Assembly: GCA_016125075.1 (NCBI GenBank)
Contig: WGMO01000018.1
Span: 5,001 to 69,000, forward strand
Direction: 5' to 3'
DNA length: 64,000 nucleotides
From: Terrimonas sp.
GTDB taxonomy: Bacteria; Bacteroidota; Bacteroidia; Chitinophagales; Chitinophagaceae
Below the pieces are notes generated by a model, which worked only from the letters and a program-made list of their open reading frames with translations, made no database searches and was not told the origin of the DNA. The translations under genes and the position numbers were made by a program. Positions 54,012 through 63,898 of the stretch are shown in pieces (the first letter of the stretch is position 1; the number at the start of each line of letters is the position of its first letter).

Positions 54012-57000
54012 TTATTGATTATCGCCTGTTTCCAATTCATCGTCGGCATTGATGATGAGCAGACCGTGGTCGTGTTCATGTTCGCTGCAGGTATGCATCA
54101 CCTCGTAGCGCGGCCTGGCTCTTTGAAAACCGCCGGCTGCTGCACCGGGTGTCCTTTTTGCTGCTGCCATCTTTGCCACCAGCCTTGCCTTTTCTTCCTG
54201 GTCTTTTTTCCGGAGTTGTAAATCATGTTCCACGCTGTAATAGATGGTACCGTCAATGATCGTATACTGGGGCACCGCATAGATACTCAGGGGGTCATCG
54301 TTCCACAACACAACATCTGCATCCTTACCCACTTTAATACTGCCCACCCTGTCGTCCACATGGAGCATCTTCGCGGGGTTCAGGGTCACCATCTTAAAGG
54401 CATCCTCTTCCCGCATACCGCCGTATTTCACACTCTTCGCTGCTTCCTGGTTGAGACGGCGCGCCATCTCAGCATCATCGGAATTGACAGCCACATTCAG
54501 CCCCACTTTACTCATCAGGGCCGCATTATAGGGAATGGCATCCACCACCTCCATCTTATATTCCCACCAGTCGCTGAAGGTGGAGGCATTGGCGCCGTGC
54601 TTTTTCATCTTGTCGGCCACTTTATAGCCTTCGAGAATATGGGTGAAGGTATTGATCCGGAAACCAAATCTTTCGGCCACCCGCATGGTAGCCGTGATCT
54701 CGCTTTGCACATAGGAATGACAGGTGATAAACCTTTGCTTGTTCATGATCTCCACCAGCGCATCGAGTTCAAGGTCACGGCGAACCACAACCGGGGTGGC
54801 GCCTTTCTTCTTATTGTTCGCTTCTGCCGCTTTCCACTGGTTCTGGTAATCTGTGGCCCGTTGAAAAGCATCGGTCAGCACCTGCTCCACGCCCATCCTT
54901 GTATCCGGAAACCTGGGGTTCCCCTGTGTGGACGCCGAGCGTTTTACATTTTCTCCCAGGGCGAACTTGATAAAGGGATCAGCCCCTTTGAACTTTAGGC
55001 CTTCTGCATCCGCGCCCCAGCGCAACTTGATCAGCTGTGTCTGTCCGCCGATCGTATTCGCGGAACCATGCAGGATATGCGAGGTGGTCACCCCGCCGCT
55101 CAACTGCCGGTAAATATTGATATCCTCAGGATTCAGGTTATCACCGATCCGTACCTCCGAGGTCACCGATTGTCCCCCTTCATTGATGGAAGCGGCTGCG
55201 ATATGCGAGTGTTCATCAATGATACCCGGCGTTAAATGTTTGCCCGTACCATCGATGACCCTGGCACCCGCCTCCGGGAGGTTTTTGCCGATCGCCGCGA
55301 TCTTCCCGTTTTTCAGGAATACGTCGGTATGCTCCATGATCCCTTCTTTTTCATTGGTCCAGACCGTGGCATTCCGGATCAGGATATTTTCCTGCTCCGG
55401 CATCTTTTCTTCCCCGTAAGCGAGAAAAGGATAAGTGACTTTTCCCAGTTCCTGGGGTTTTGGCGACCTGCTGCTGTCCGATTTCTCCTGCAGTGCTTTT
55501 TCGAATAAAGCGGTCCAGGTAAACAGATTACCACCGGGATCGGCACCGGTACCACTCCATTTTTCACCATTGGCCACCCCGCTCATCGTAGTTTCCATTG
55601 CCCGGGGTCCACGGCCTTCGGTAAAACTTAGCTTGACCAGTTTGCCGTCGTAAGTGTATTTCCCAGTAAGCGTATCTTTTGCAATAAAGGAGGCAACACC
55701 TCCATCTTTTAATTCCATCTGGAATGATTTATTTCCATTCCCCTGCATGGCAAATTGATAGGTGCCTTTTGCATCATACCAGTTGGCTGGTTTTACCGGG
55801 TACTGGTTGCCCTGCACCCAATTATAAAATATCGTTGTTTTAGTGTTGAAGATTGGCCCGCTGGTGATGACGAAATTGGCCAGCTTACCCGCTTCAAGGC
55901 TTCCTACCAGGTCATAGATTCCTAAGAGATTGGCCGGGTTTTTTGTCAGGGCATCCAGGGCTGCATTTTCAGAAAGCCCATTGTCAATCGCCTTGCGGAG
56001 ATTGGCGGTGAATTCACTCATATTGGAAAGGTCGGCCGTGGTAAGGCAGAAATTGATCCCTGCCTTTTCCAATGCCCCGGGATTTGTTGGTGCCAGTTCC
56101 CAATGTTTCAGGTCATCCAGTCCGACAAAACGGACTTCATTCGGGTCATCCACATCCATGGCTGCCGGAAAATTCAGGGGAATGATATAGGAGGCACCGG
56201 TGGCTTTTATTTCCGGGATCCGCTGGTACTCATTACCACCGCCCTTGATGATATACTGTACCCCAAACTCATCGCCTACCTTATCGGCCCGGAGATCATT
56301 CCATTTGTCATTCGCTTCAAATATCTGGGGCAGACCCTGCTGCTCGTTAAAATATTGGAGAGAAAGATTCACCCCTTCTGCCGCAGGATTGCTTTTATAC
56401 CATTGTGCATCGAGGAAGGTCTGTCGCAACAGGGCAATGGATCCCATCAGGGAAGAAGGATAAGACTGTGTGGAAGTCCCTTTGCTGAATGAGTAATGTG
56501 CCGATGCTTTTTCTTTTACCATGGTAAGGTTCTCTTTCTCCGATGATAGTGTGACCACGGCGCCGGTACCCCTGGCAATGCCATCCTGCTGATGGGTAAG
56601 CACGGTGCCAAAACCCAGGTCACGCATTTGTTTGGCCTTCCCTTCATCGGCCACAAAGATCCTCGCCGCTTCCACATCTGTTTTTAAAGCCTGATTCCAT
56701 CCATAAGCACCCTTTTGGTTGGAATTCAGTTGAGAGGGGCCGAAGAAATTGAATCCGCCACCCTGGCGCTGGGGAGTGGGAATGCCATAAGCGGTATAGA
56801 TATCAATAAAGGATGGATAGATAAATTTCCCTTTACAATCGACCTGTACGGCATCTTTCGGAATGGCGATATCTTTTCCGATTGCAGTAATCTTTCCCTT
56901 CCTGATCACCATGGTGGCATCATCGAGGGTAGCCAGTGAAGACTGAACGATCCTGGCATGGATAAAAGCATAACATCCGTCTTTCGGTTCGGCAACCCCA

Positions 57001-57083
57001 TTGACAGGGAAAGTAACCTGGGCCTGTATCGTATGCGTGATGAGTAACATACAACAAAGCACCCCTACCTTCAATTTTCTCAT
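54012..57083 (-). CDS. Tandem amidohydrolase-superfamily protein, one half with degenerate site
   Basis: This is a 1023-aa exported protein (signal peptide MRKLKVGVLCCMLLITHTIQA; ATG 57083, since the long upstream extension would overlap deoC). It has two amidohydrolase modules: N-terminal (about 30-440) and C-terminal (about 590-1000), joined by a lipocalin-like beta region (about 455-560). The C-terminal half has the complete HxH (H625, H627, in IIDEHSHIA) and later metal residues. The N-terminal half has Y96 and A98 in FIDIYTAYG instead of HxH. It is followed 18 nt downstream by the shorter paralogue. The substrate is unknown; imidazolonepropionase- or dipeptidase-like is conceivable. Confidence 0.87.
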   Translation of the reverse strand: MRKLKVGVLCCMLLITHTIQAQVTFPVNGVAEPKDGCYAFIHARIVQSSLATLDDATMVIRKGKITAIGKDIAIPKDAVQVDCKGKFIYPSFIDIYTAYGIPTPQRQGGGFNFFGPSQLNSNQKGAYGWNQALKTDVEAARIFVADEGKAKQMRDLGFGTVLTHQQDGIARGTGAVVTLSSEKENLTMVKEKASAHYSFSKGTSTQSYPSSLMGSIALLRQTFLDAQWYKSNPAAEGVNLSLQYFNEQQGLPQIFEANDKWNDLRADKVGDEFGVQYIIKGGGNEYQRIPEIKATGASYIIPLNFPAAMDVDDPNEVRFVGLDDLKHWELAPTNPGALEKAGINFCLTTADLSNMSEFTANLRKAIDNGLSENAALDALTKNPANLLGIYDLVGSLEAGKLANFVITSGPIFNTKTTIFYNWVQGNQYPVKPANWYDAKGTYQFAMQGNGNKSFQMELKDGGVASFIAKDTLTGKYTYDGKLVKLSFTEGRGPRAMETTMSGVANGEKWSGTGADPGGNLFTWTALFEKALQEKSDSSRSPKPQELGKVTYPFLAYGEEKMPEQENILIRNATVWTNEKEGIMEHTDVFLKNGKIAAIGKNLPEAGARVIDGTGKHLTPGIIDEHSHIAAASINEGGQSVTSEVRIGDNLNPEDINIYRQLSGGVTTSHILHGSANTIGGQTQLIKLRWGADAEGLKFKGADPFIKFALGENVKRSASTQGNPRFPDTRMGVEQVLTDAFQRATDYQNQWKAAEANNKKKGATPVVVRRDLELDALVEIMNKQRFITCHSYVQSEITATMRVAERFGFRINTFTHILEGYKVADKMKKHGANASTFSDWWEYKMEVVDAIPYNAALMSKVGLNVAVNSDDAEMARRLNQEAAKSVKYGGMREEDAFKMVTLNPAKMLHVDDRVGSIKVGKDADVVLWNDDPLSIYAVPQYTIIDGTIYYSVEHDLQLRKKDQEEKARLVAKMAAAKRTPGAAAGGFQRARPRYEVMHTCSEHEHDHGLLIINADDELETGDNQ

Positions 57084-57190
57084 AAACGATGGTTTTGTTT
57101 TAATTTTATTGTGATGAAAAATCTGATAACTGCGCTTAATAAACTGATAAAAGGCTAATTTAACCCCGAAATCAAAAAGAAAAAAAATAA

Positions 57191-57853
57191 ATGCCCATTG
57201 CCTCCTATATCGATCATACTTTATTGAAACCCACCGCAAACCTTGCTGCCATCGAAGCAGTATGCCGGGAAGCGGCTCAATTCATGTTTGCTGCGGTATG
57301 CATTCCCCCTCCCTATGTAAAAAGAGTCAGCACCATATTAGCCCCCACCGATATCAAAGTTGCGACCGTTATCGGCTTCCCCTTCGGGTATTCCGCCATC
57401 GAGGCCAAGGTAGCTGAATCCGTGCTGGCCATTGTAGATGGTGCCGATGAACTGGACATGGTCATCAACCTGATCGCCCTGAAGAACGGGGATTGGTTAT
57501 ATCTTGAAAAAGAAGTGAACCTGGTCTTACAGGTGATAAGAAACCATGGAAAAATTTTAAAAGTGATCATTGAATCCGGCGTATTAACCGACGATGAGAT
57601 CATCAGGTGCTGCGATCTGTATGGAAATGCAGGGATCGATTACCTGAAAACATCCACTGGATATGCAGAAAAAGGGGCCACCATTGAGGCCGTGCAACTG
57701 ATGCGTCGTCATTTACCGTCTTCTGTCAGGATTAAAGCCTCTGGTGGCATCCGCACCTATGCATTTGCCAAACAACTGGTGGATGCAGGTGCCGACAGGC
57801 TGGGTTGCAGCAGCAGTGTAGCGATTGTCGCAGAAGAACCCGCGGTATCATAA
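57191..57853 (+). CDS. deoC: Deoxyribose-phosphate aldolase
   Basis: This 220-aa class I aldolase cleaves 2-deoxyribose-5-phosphate to glyceraldehyde-3-phosphate and acetaldehyde. The Schiff-base lysine K153 lies in YLKTSTGY, with K182 in IKASGGIRT and D89 in DELDMV. Its length and motifs match the family. ATG 57191 lies 107 nt past the start of the divergent amidohydrolase gene. It precedes the SPOR gene, which has its own -7 box. Cytoplasmic. Confidence 0.95.
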   Translation: MPIASYIDHTLLKPTANLAAIEAVCREAAQFMFAAVCIPPPYVKRVSTILAPTDIKVATVIGFPFGYSAIEAKVAESVLAIVDGADELDMVINLIALKNGDWLYLEKEVNLVLQVIRNHGKILKVIIESGVLTDDEIIRCCDLYGNAGIDYLKTSTGYAEKGATIEAVQLMRRHLPSSVRIKASGGIRTYAFAKQLVDAGADRLGCSSSVAIVAEEPAVS

Positions 57854-57881
57854 ATTTTATTAACATTTTTATATCAGGAAC

Positions 57882-57889
57882 TATTTTTG
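57882..57889 (+). promoter_or_regulatory. Candidate -7 box for the SPOR-domain gene
   Basis: TATTTTTG matches TAnnTTTG, starting transcription near 57896. This position argues for ATG 57913 as the gene start, since the ATG at 57898 would be almost leaderless. Confidence 0.5.
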
Positions 57890-57912
57890 CATCGTCAATG
57901 GCAATTAACATC

Positions 57913-58368
57913 ATGAAGTATTTATTTCTTTTCTTTTCCCTCGCTGCCGCTAAAGCTTTAACCGCACAGGAAAATCCTGTTCCGGCAATGCCTGATTCCG
58001 GCTCCGTGGTAGTCCATAAGGACCCGAGACTGGACATGCTGATTAAGAAACAGGTGCAGATTAATGAAGAGACCACGCGGAATGCCCGTCGGAACGTAAA
58101 AGGCTACCGCTTACTGGTGGTGATCACCAATAACAGGGATGAAGCCCTGGCTGCCAAATCGAAACTGTATAACTATTTTCCCGAACTGAAATCCTACCTG
58201 GTCTGGTCATCCCCTAATTTTCAGATCAGGGCCGGTAACTTTAAAGAAAGAGAGGATGCTGATGAATACCGAAAAAAAATGAATGCTTATTTTCCGAAAG
58301 GCGTTTTCATCATGAAAGACCTGATTGAAGTGAAACTGGATATCCCCTCCGAGGATTCCGAACAATAA
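57913..58368 (+). CDS. Exported SPOR-domain protein
   Basis: This is a 151-aa protein with a signal peptide (MKYLFLFFSLAAAKALTAQ) and a C-terminal SPOR domain (about residues 70-145, KGYRLLVVITNNRDEAL, RAGNFKEREDADEYRKKM). SPOR domains bind peptidoglycan stripped of stem peptides, often at division sites. Start choice is explained by the promoter box. Periplasmic. Confidence 0.88.
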   Translation: MKYLFLFFSLAAAKALTAQENPVPAMPDSGSVVVHKDPRLDMLIKKQVQINEETTRNARRNVKGYRLLVVITNNRDEALAAKSKLYNYFPELKSYLVWSSPNFQIRAGNFKEREDADEYRKKMNAYFPKGVFIMKDLIEVKLDIPSEDSEQ

Positions 58369-58420
58369 ATTCTTTTAAGATGAGTTTTGAAGGTCCATTC
58401 CATTCCCGGGATGGATTCTT

Positions 58421-58428
58421 TATTTTTG
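58421..58428 (+). promoter_or_regulatory. Candidate -7 box for the M20 amidohydrolase gene
   Basis: TATTTTTG matches TAnnTTTG, 19 nt before the ATG at 58448. No -33 element at the right spacing. Confidence 0.5.
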
Positions 58429-58447
58429 CCCAATAAGCCCGGATATT

Positions 58448-59632
58448 ATGATCTTGAAAGAAGCCATCAAAACCCTTGCCGCCCGTCATGCCCCGGATTT
58501 CATCAAAATAAGGCAGCATATCCATGCACACCCTGAACTGAGTTACCAGGAATTTGAAACTTCCCGGTATATCCAGCAGCATTTATCGGGGATGGGTATC
58601 CCCTTCCAGATCATGGCGACAACGGGTATCGTGGCTCAGATCAAAGGGAGAAACCCCGAAAAAAGGGTTGTAGCCCTTAGGGGCGATATGGATGCCTTAC
58701 CGATAAAAGAAGAAAATGATATTCCATATAAATCGAGACACGAAGGTCTTATGCATGCCTGTGGGCATGATGTGCATACCACTTGTTTACTGGGGGCCGC
58801 CAAAATCCTCGACGAAACAAAGGACCAATGGGAAGGTACCGTGAAACTGATCTTCCAGCCCGGTGAAGAAAAAAATCCCGGCGGTGCCAGCCTGATGATC
58901 AAAGAGGGTGTCCTGGAAAATCCCCGGCCACAGGCCATCTTTGCCCTCCATGTGCACCCCGGTCTTGAAGTGGGGAAATTAAGTTTCCGGGGTGGTAAGA
59001 TCATGGCCAGTGCCGATGAGATCTATATGACGATCCGTGCAAAAGGCGGGCATGCCGCTTCGCCCCATCTCACGGCCGACCCGATCCTGGTTGCCTCGCA
59101 GATGATCATTGCCCTGCAACAGGTGATCAGCAGGAACCGTAACCCCTTTATCCCCTCGGTATTGTCCATCACTTCCATACAAGGGGGCCATACCACGAAT
59201 GTGATACCCAGCGAGGTAAAACTGATGGGTACCTTCCGTTCAATGGATGAAACATGGCGCTATGAAGCCCATGAACTGATCAGGAAGACCGCCACCGGGA
59301 TCGTGGAGGGCATGGGTGCAACACTGGATCTTGTATTTGATATTGGTTATCCCTGTGTATATAACAACGAGGCCCTGAATGAAAAGACAAAAATGCTGGG
59401 AGAAGCCTATATGGGCAAAGAAAATGTAGAAGAAACGGAATTACGCATGGGGGCGGAAGATTTCGGATATTATTCCCAGCAGATCCCCGGCTGTTTCTTC
59501 CGGTTAGGGGCCGGAAACGCAAAAAAAGGAATCACCTCCGGTGTGCATACACCCACTTTCAATATTGATGAATCAGCGATTGAGATTGGTATGGGGATGA
59601 TGGCAATGATCGCCACCAATATCGAATTGTAA
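58448..59632 (+). CDS. M20-family amidohydrolase (N-acyl amino acid deacylase-like)
   Basis: This 394-aa metalloenzyme is of the HipO/IAA-amino-acid-hydrolase type. The dizinc site is visible in HAHPELSYQEFE, VALRGDMDALP, MHACGHDVHT and FQPGEE, in family order; a dimerisation (M20_dimer) segment follows at about 185-280 with GGHAASPH. No signal peptide, so cytoplasmic. It probably deacylates N-acyl amino acids; the exact substrate is unknown. It is convergent with the ABC-2 exporter genes, with a gap of only 24 nt and no clear terminator. Confidence 0.92.
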   Translation: MILKEAIKTLAARHAPDFIKIRQHIHAHPELSYQEFETSRYIQQHLSGMGIPFQIMATTGIVAQIKGRNPEKRVVALRGDMDALPIKEENDIPYKSRHEGLMHACGHDVHTTCLLGAAKILDETKDQWEGTVKLIFQPGEEKNPGGASLMIKEGVLENPRPQAIFALHVHPGLEVGKLSFRGGKIMASADEIYMTIRAKGGHAASPHLTADPILVASQMIIALQQVISRNRNPFIPSVLSITSIQGGHTTNVIPSEVKLMGTFRSMDETWRYEAHELIRKTATGIVEGMGATLDLVFDIGYPCVYNNEALNEKTKMLGEAYMGKENVEETELRMGAEDFGYYSQQIPGCFFRLGAGNAKKGITSGVHTPTFNIDESAIEIGMGMMAMIATNIEL

Positions 59633-59656
59633 TACCCTTCTATTCCTATCCTTCCC

Positions 59657-60430
59657 TTAACCTCTTTCCTTTCTGTATTTCATATCCAGGAATGCTGCGA
59701 TGGTCACCACGACAAAAATGATGATCGAATGGAGCTCATGCGGCAAGAGTACCTGACCATTTTTCGGGCTTGCCTTCATAAAGGTCAGGATCGGGTAGGC
59801 ATAGGGCACCCAGTCGATATGCTCCCATTGGAGCAAGATGAGGGAGGTGATAAGCAACCCCAATCCGATACCAATCGGAGCGATGAAATTCTTAAACCTA
59901 AGACTAAGCCAGTACTGGATCGCCATGATAGCAAGAATGGATATATAGGTTTTTACACTGAGCTTCATAATAGCTACAATATTGAAAGGCTTATGCAGGA
60001 AATGATACTTGCTGTTGATCAGGCTGACCGCCACTGCACAAATGACCATAAAGACATTAAAAAGGATAATGCAGAAAATGATCATACCGTGTATGGACAG
60101 GTATTTTGAAAAGAAAATATTGCCCAGCGGCTGTGGTGAGGCAAATACCTGCTTCCATCCATTGTTCTTGTATTCGATCTGTACCACCAGGCTGCAGGTG
60201 AGAATGGCAAACATGGGCAGCAGGAAGGAGGAAAGGGATTGCCAACCCCTCATAAAATGCTTCTGCCAGGGCATATCGGCCATGTCTTTGCTAAAGACAT
60301 CGGCCTTGAACGTATACATCAGGAAAAAAATTACAGGAATGAAAAGGGCCCCAATCACACTGAGCCAGAAGGAAGAACTCCTTTTCGTCTTGATAAACTC
60401 CGATTGCAAAGAATGGATAAAACTGCTCAT
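59657..60430 (-). CDS. ABC-2 type permease
   Basis: This 257-aa inner-membrane protein with about six helices (for example FWLSVIGALFIPVIFFLMY and LLITSLILLQW) resembles ABC-2 permeases of the BcrB/antibiotic-immunity kind. Its start codon overlaps the stop of the upstream ATPase gene (ATGA), showing coupled translation. It forms an exporter with that ATPase. Substrate unknown. Confidence 0.86.
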   Translation of the reverse strand: MSSFIHSLQSEFIKTKRSSSFWLSVIGALFIPVIFFLMYTFKADVFSKDMADMPWQKHFMRGWQSLSSFLLPMFAILTCSLVVQIEYKNNGWKQVFASPQPLGNIFFSKYLSIHGMIIFCIILFNVFMVICAVAVSLINSKYHFLHKPFNIVAIMKLSVKTYISILAIMAIQYWLSLRFKNFIAPIGIGLGLLITSLILLQWEHIDWVPYAYPILTFMKASPKNGQVLLPHELHSIIIFVVVTIAAFLDMKYRKERG

Positions 60431-61338
60431 TTATTTTCAGATGTGATGTCAAGAAATAATTGTTCCAGGTTACTGTGCTGCGGGTGTAAAGCGTAAACAT
60501 CGATCCCGTTCTGCACCAGGATCCGGTTGGCCTGGGCGCTTTCTTCCCGGTTGTTCAAAGGAAGGAGGATCCGCCCTTCCACTTCCTGCACAGCGAAGGC
60601 TTGTTGCAGCAGGGCCAGGGCTTTTGCATTATCGCTGGTCTCGATTTCAAGGTTGGCATTGCTTTTCTTCATGAGCTGCAGTTCTGCCATCGTGCCCTGG
60701 AACAACAATTTACCATGATGGATGATACCCACATGCGTGGCCATCTTTTCCACTTCGCTCAGGATATGGCTGGAAACCAGGATCGTGGTATGCTGTTCGC
60801 GGTTGAGTTTTTTGATCAGTTCACGCACTTCGATGATCCCGTTGGGGTCGAGCCCGTTGGTGGGCTCATCCAGCAAGAGGAGCTCGGGCTCATGCACCAA
60901 TGCTACGGCAATGGATAGCCGTTGTTTCATCCCCAGGGAAAATTGCCGGGCTTTTTTCCTGCCCGTATTTTCCAGCCCGACGATTTGCAACACTTCGTCT
61001 ATCCTGCTTTTGGCACATTGGTGAATGACGCGATAGATCTCCAGGTTTTCCCTGGCGGTGAGATGACCATACAAAGAGGGCTGTTCGATCAGGGATCCCA
61101 GTTTTTTCAGGATCATGATCCTGTTCCGGGAAAAATCCTGTCCAAACAATTCAATGGTACCGTGCTGGTTTCTCAGGAGACCCAATAAAAGCCGTAAGGT
61201 GGTCGTTTTACCGGCACCATTGGGTCCCAGGAAACCATAAATGGCACCTTCGGGAACCGAAAGGCTGACCTGGTCAAGGGTCTTGACACCGGGCTGGAAT
61301 GCAAAATCCAGGTTTTCCGTTTTAATGATGGCTGACAT
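60427..61338 (-). CDS. ABC transporter ATP-binding protein, BcrA/CcmA type
   Basis: This 303-aa ATPase has Walker A GPNGAGKTT (38-46), signature FSLGMKQRL, Walker B LLLLDEPTNGLDP and a switch His (VSSHILSE). The ~80-residue C-terminal extension after the ATPase core is typical of drug/bacteriocin-exporter ATPases. It is overlapped by the following permease gene. Cytoplasmic side of the membrane. Confidence 0.93.
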   Translation of the reverse strand: MSAIIKTENLDFAFQPGVKTLDQVSLSVPEGAIYGFLGPNGAGKTTTLRLLLGLLRNQHGTIELFGQDFSRNRIMILKKLGSLIEQPSLYGHLTARENLEIYRVIHQCAKSRIDEVLQIVGLENTGRKKARQFSLGMKQRLSIAVALVHEPELLLLDEPTNGLDPNGIIEVRELIKKLNREQHTTILVSSHILSEVEKMATHVGIIHHGKLLFQGTMAELQLMKKSNANLEIETSDNAKALALLQQAFAVQEVEGRILLPLNNREESAQANRILVQNGIDVYALHPQHSNLEQLFLDITSENK

Positions 61339-61458
61339 CCTACGAAGATAACAGAACCCCGCCTATGGAAAAGCAAAAAATGACGGGTGGCTTAATTTCG
61401 TAACTTGCGAGCCTGCGAAAGCATACTTTTCTTATACCGATTGCTACAAATTACCATT

Positions 61459-63801
61459 ATGCAGAACGAACTCAGAAAACAACAGGCACTGGAATATCAT
61501 GCGAAAGGACGGCCCGGAAAGATTGAAGTGATTCCCACCAAAGAAGCAAAAACCCAACGCGACCTTTCACTGGCTTATTCCCCGGGTGTAGCCGTGCCCT
61601 GTATGGAAATTGCCAATAATGTTGAAGATGTATATAAATACACCGCCAAAGGGAACCTTGTTGCCGTTATCAGCAACGGAACGGCCGTATTGGGTCTCGG
61701 CGATATCGGACCCGAAGCGGGCAAACCGGTGATGGAAGGCAAAGGGGTACTGTTCAAGATATTTGCCGACATCGACGTATTTGATATTGAGATCAATGAA
61801 AAAGATCCCGAAAAATTTGTACAGATCGTAAAGGCACTGGAGCCCACCTTCGGCGGCATCAACCTGGAAGACATTAAGGCCCCGGAATGTTTTTATATCG
61901 AAAAACATTTAAAGGAATTGCTGAAGATACCCGTTATGCATGACGACCAGCATGGTACTGCCATCATCAGTGCCGCTGCCCTGCTCAATGCCCTGGAAAT
62001 TCAGAAAAAAAAGATAGAAAAAGTGAGGTTTGTCGTCAATGGCGCCGGTGCGGCCGCTATCGCCTGCACCAAGCTCTACGAATCGCTGGGGGCCAAACAT
62101 GAAAACTTCATGGTATTCGACAGCAAAGGGTTGATCCATGAAAGCAGGACCGACCTCGACGAATTGAAAAAGGCTTTCATTTCAAAAGGCAAAAACCTGA
62201 GCCTGCAGGAAGCCCTGAAAGATTGTGATGTTTTTATCGGTCTCAGCAAAGGAAATGTGATTTCAAAGGAGATGGTAAAGAGCATGGCCAAAAACCCCAT
62301 TGTGTTTGCCATGGCCAATCCTGATCCTGAAATTAGCTGGGATGATGCCACCGAAGTAAGAAAGGATATCATCATGGCCACCGGCAGGAGCGATTACCCC
62401 AACCAGGTCAATAATGTACTGGGCTTCCCCTATATATTCCGCGGAGCCCTCGATGTAAGGGCCACCGCCATCAATGAAGCGATGAAACTCGCTGCCGTCA
62501 AAGCACTGGCCGAACTGACAAAAACACCGGTTCCCGACATCGTGAATATGGCCTATAACGAAAATAATATTGCCTTTGGCCCGAATTATATCATCCCCAA
62601 ACCCCTGGATCCGCGCTTACTCTCTACCGTGGCCCCAGCGGTGGCGAAAGCTGCAATCGAAAGCGGTGTGGCCAAACATACCATCACCGACTGGGCAGCC
62701 TATACGGACGAACTCAATAAGCGGCTGGGTCTTGACAACCAGGTTTTAAGGGTATTGGGGAATAAAGCCAGGAAGGACCCGAAACGCATCGTGTTTGCAG
62801 AGGCCGACAATGTGAAGATACTGAAAGCAGCCCAGATCGTATTTGATGAAGGTATCGGTTACCCCATCCTGTTGGGTGATGAAGGAAAGATCAGGACAAT
62901 CGCCACCGAAAACAGCGTCGATATCGAAGGTATCCCCATCTTTGACCCGCGTAGTGAGGAAACCGAGGAAAAAAGAAACCTCTATGCAGAAATATTTTTC
63001 AGGAAAAGGGGCCGGAAGGGATTTAATTTTTATGAAGCCAAAAAAGTCATGCGCGACCGGAATTATTATGGTTGTATGATGGTGGAATGCGGTGATGCTG
63101 ATGCGATGATATCGGGACTGACCAAAAATTACCCCGATACGATCCGGCCGGCCCTGCAGGCCATCGGTACAGAAGAAGGCACCCAAAAAATTGCCGGGAT
63201 GTACCTGATGCTCACCAGTAAGGGGCCCTTGTTCTTTGCTGATACCACGGTCAACTTTAACCCGACCGCCGAGGAACTGGCCGAGATCACGCTGATGGTA
63301 GGCCGCGAAATCAAGAATTTCAACATCACCCCCCGGATCGCCATGCTGAGTTATTCGAATTTCGGCAGCAGCAATTCGCCTGAAGCGAGGCTGGTGGCGA
63401 AAGCCCGGCAAATCGTGAAGCAAAAAATGCCTTCCCTGATCGTGGATGGCGAGATGCAGGCCAGTGTGGCGTTTAATAACGAGATCATCAAGGACAATTA
63501 CCCTTTTTCCGAACTGGTCGATAAAGATGTGAACACTCTTATCTTTCCCAACCTGGCCGCCGGCAACGTAGCCTATAACCTTTTAAAGGAACTGGGGGCA
63601 GCCGATGCCATCGGGCCCATCTTACTGGGATTGAATAAACCTGTTCATGTATTGCAGTTAGGCAGTTCCGTAAGAAGCATTTCAAATATGGCCATCATTG
63701 CCGTTGTAGATGCCCAGCAAAAAAGCAAGGCTCCCACCCAGGAAATCGTAAAAAAATCAAAATGGTGGAAAAGGTTCAGCAATAAGAGTTATGACATATA
63801 A
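61459..63801 (+). CDS. maeB: NADP-dependent malic enzyme with phosphotransacetylase-like C-terminal domain
   Basis: This is a 780-aa fusion. The N-terminal ~430 residues are malic enzyme (decarboxylating malate to pyruvate): motifs [33 protein letters not shown] and [10 protein letters not shown]. The C-terminal part (about 440-780) is phosphotransacetylase-like and is normally regulatory in MaeB proteins. ATG 61459 is preferred to the TTG upstream. The length matches the standard MaeB arrangement. Cytoplasmic. Confidence 0.96.
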   Translation: MQNELRKQQALEYHAKGRPGKIEVIPTKEAKTQRDLSLAYSPGVAVPCMEIANNVEDVYKYTAKGNLVAVISNGTAVLGLGDIGPEAGKPVMEGKGVLFKIFADIDVFDIEINEKDPEKFVQIVKALEPTFGGINLEDIKAPECFYIEKHLKELLKIPVMHDDQHGTAIISAAALLNALEIQKKKIEKVRFVVNGAGAAAIACTKLYESLGAKHENFMVFDSKGLIHESRTDLDELKKAFISKGKNLSLQEALKDCDVFIGLSKGNVISKEMVKSMAKNPIVFAMANPDPEISWDDATEVRKDIIMATGRSDYPNQVNNVLGFPYIFRGALDVRATAINEAMKLAAVKALAELTKTPVPDIVNMAYNENNIAFGPNYIIPKPLDPRLLSTVAPAVAKAAIESGVAKHTITDWAAYTDELNKRLGLDNQVLRVLGNKARKDPKRIVFAEADNVKILKAAQIVFDEGIGYPILLGDEGKIRTIATENSVDIEGIPIFDPRSEETEEKRNLYAEIFFRKRGRKGFNFYEAKKVMRDRNYYGCMMVECGDADAMISGLTKNYPDTIRPALQAIGTEEGTQKIAGMYLMLTSKGPLFFADTTVNFNPTAEELAEITLMVGREIKNFNITPRIAMLSYSNFGSSNSPEARLVAKARQIVKQKMPSLIVDGEMQASVAFNNEIIKDNYPFSELVDKDVNTLIFPNLAAGNVAYNLLKELGAADAIGPILLGLNKPVHVLQLGSSVRSISNMAIIAVVDAQQKSKAPTQEIVKKSKWWKRFSNKSYDI

Positions 63802-63881
63802 CTAAATTTGAATACCATCGCAGCGACCCGAATAATTCCCTCAGTTTGTACCCCTGATTTCCTGCTTATCACGGGCTTGAT

Positions 63882-63889
63882 TATCTTTG
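63882..63889 (+). promoter_or_regulatory. Candidate -7 box for the MlaE-like gene
   Basis: TATCTTTG matches TAnnTTTG, 9 nt before the ATG at 63899, leaving almost no leader. Placement is therefore uncertain. Confidence 0.35.
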
Positions 63890-63898
63890 AAACCAGTT

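Noticed and set aside
57805-57912. Extended start of the SPOR gene upstream of ATG 57913
   Set aside because: The extension overlaps deoC and lacks a signal peptide at its start; a -7 box sits just before 57898.
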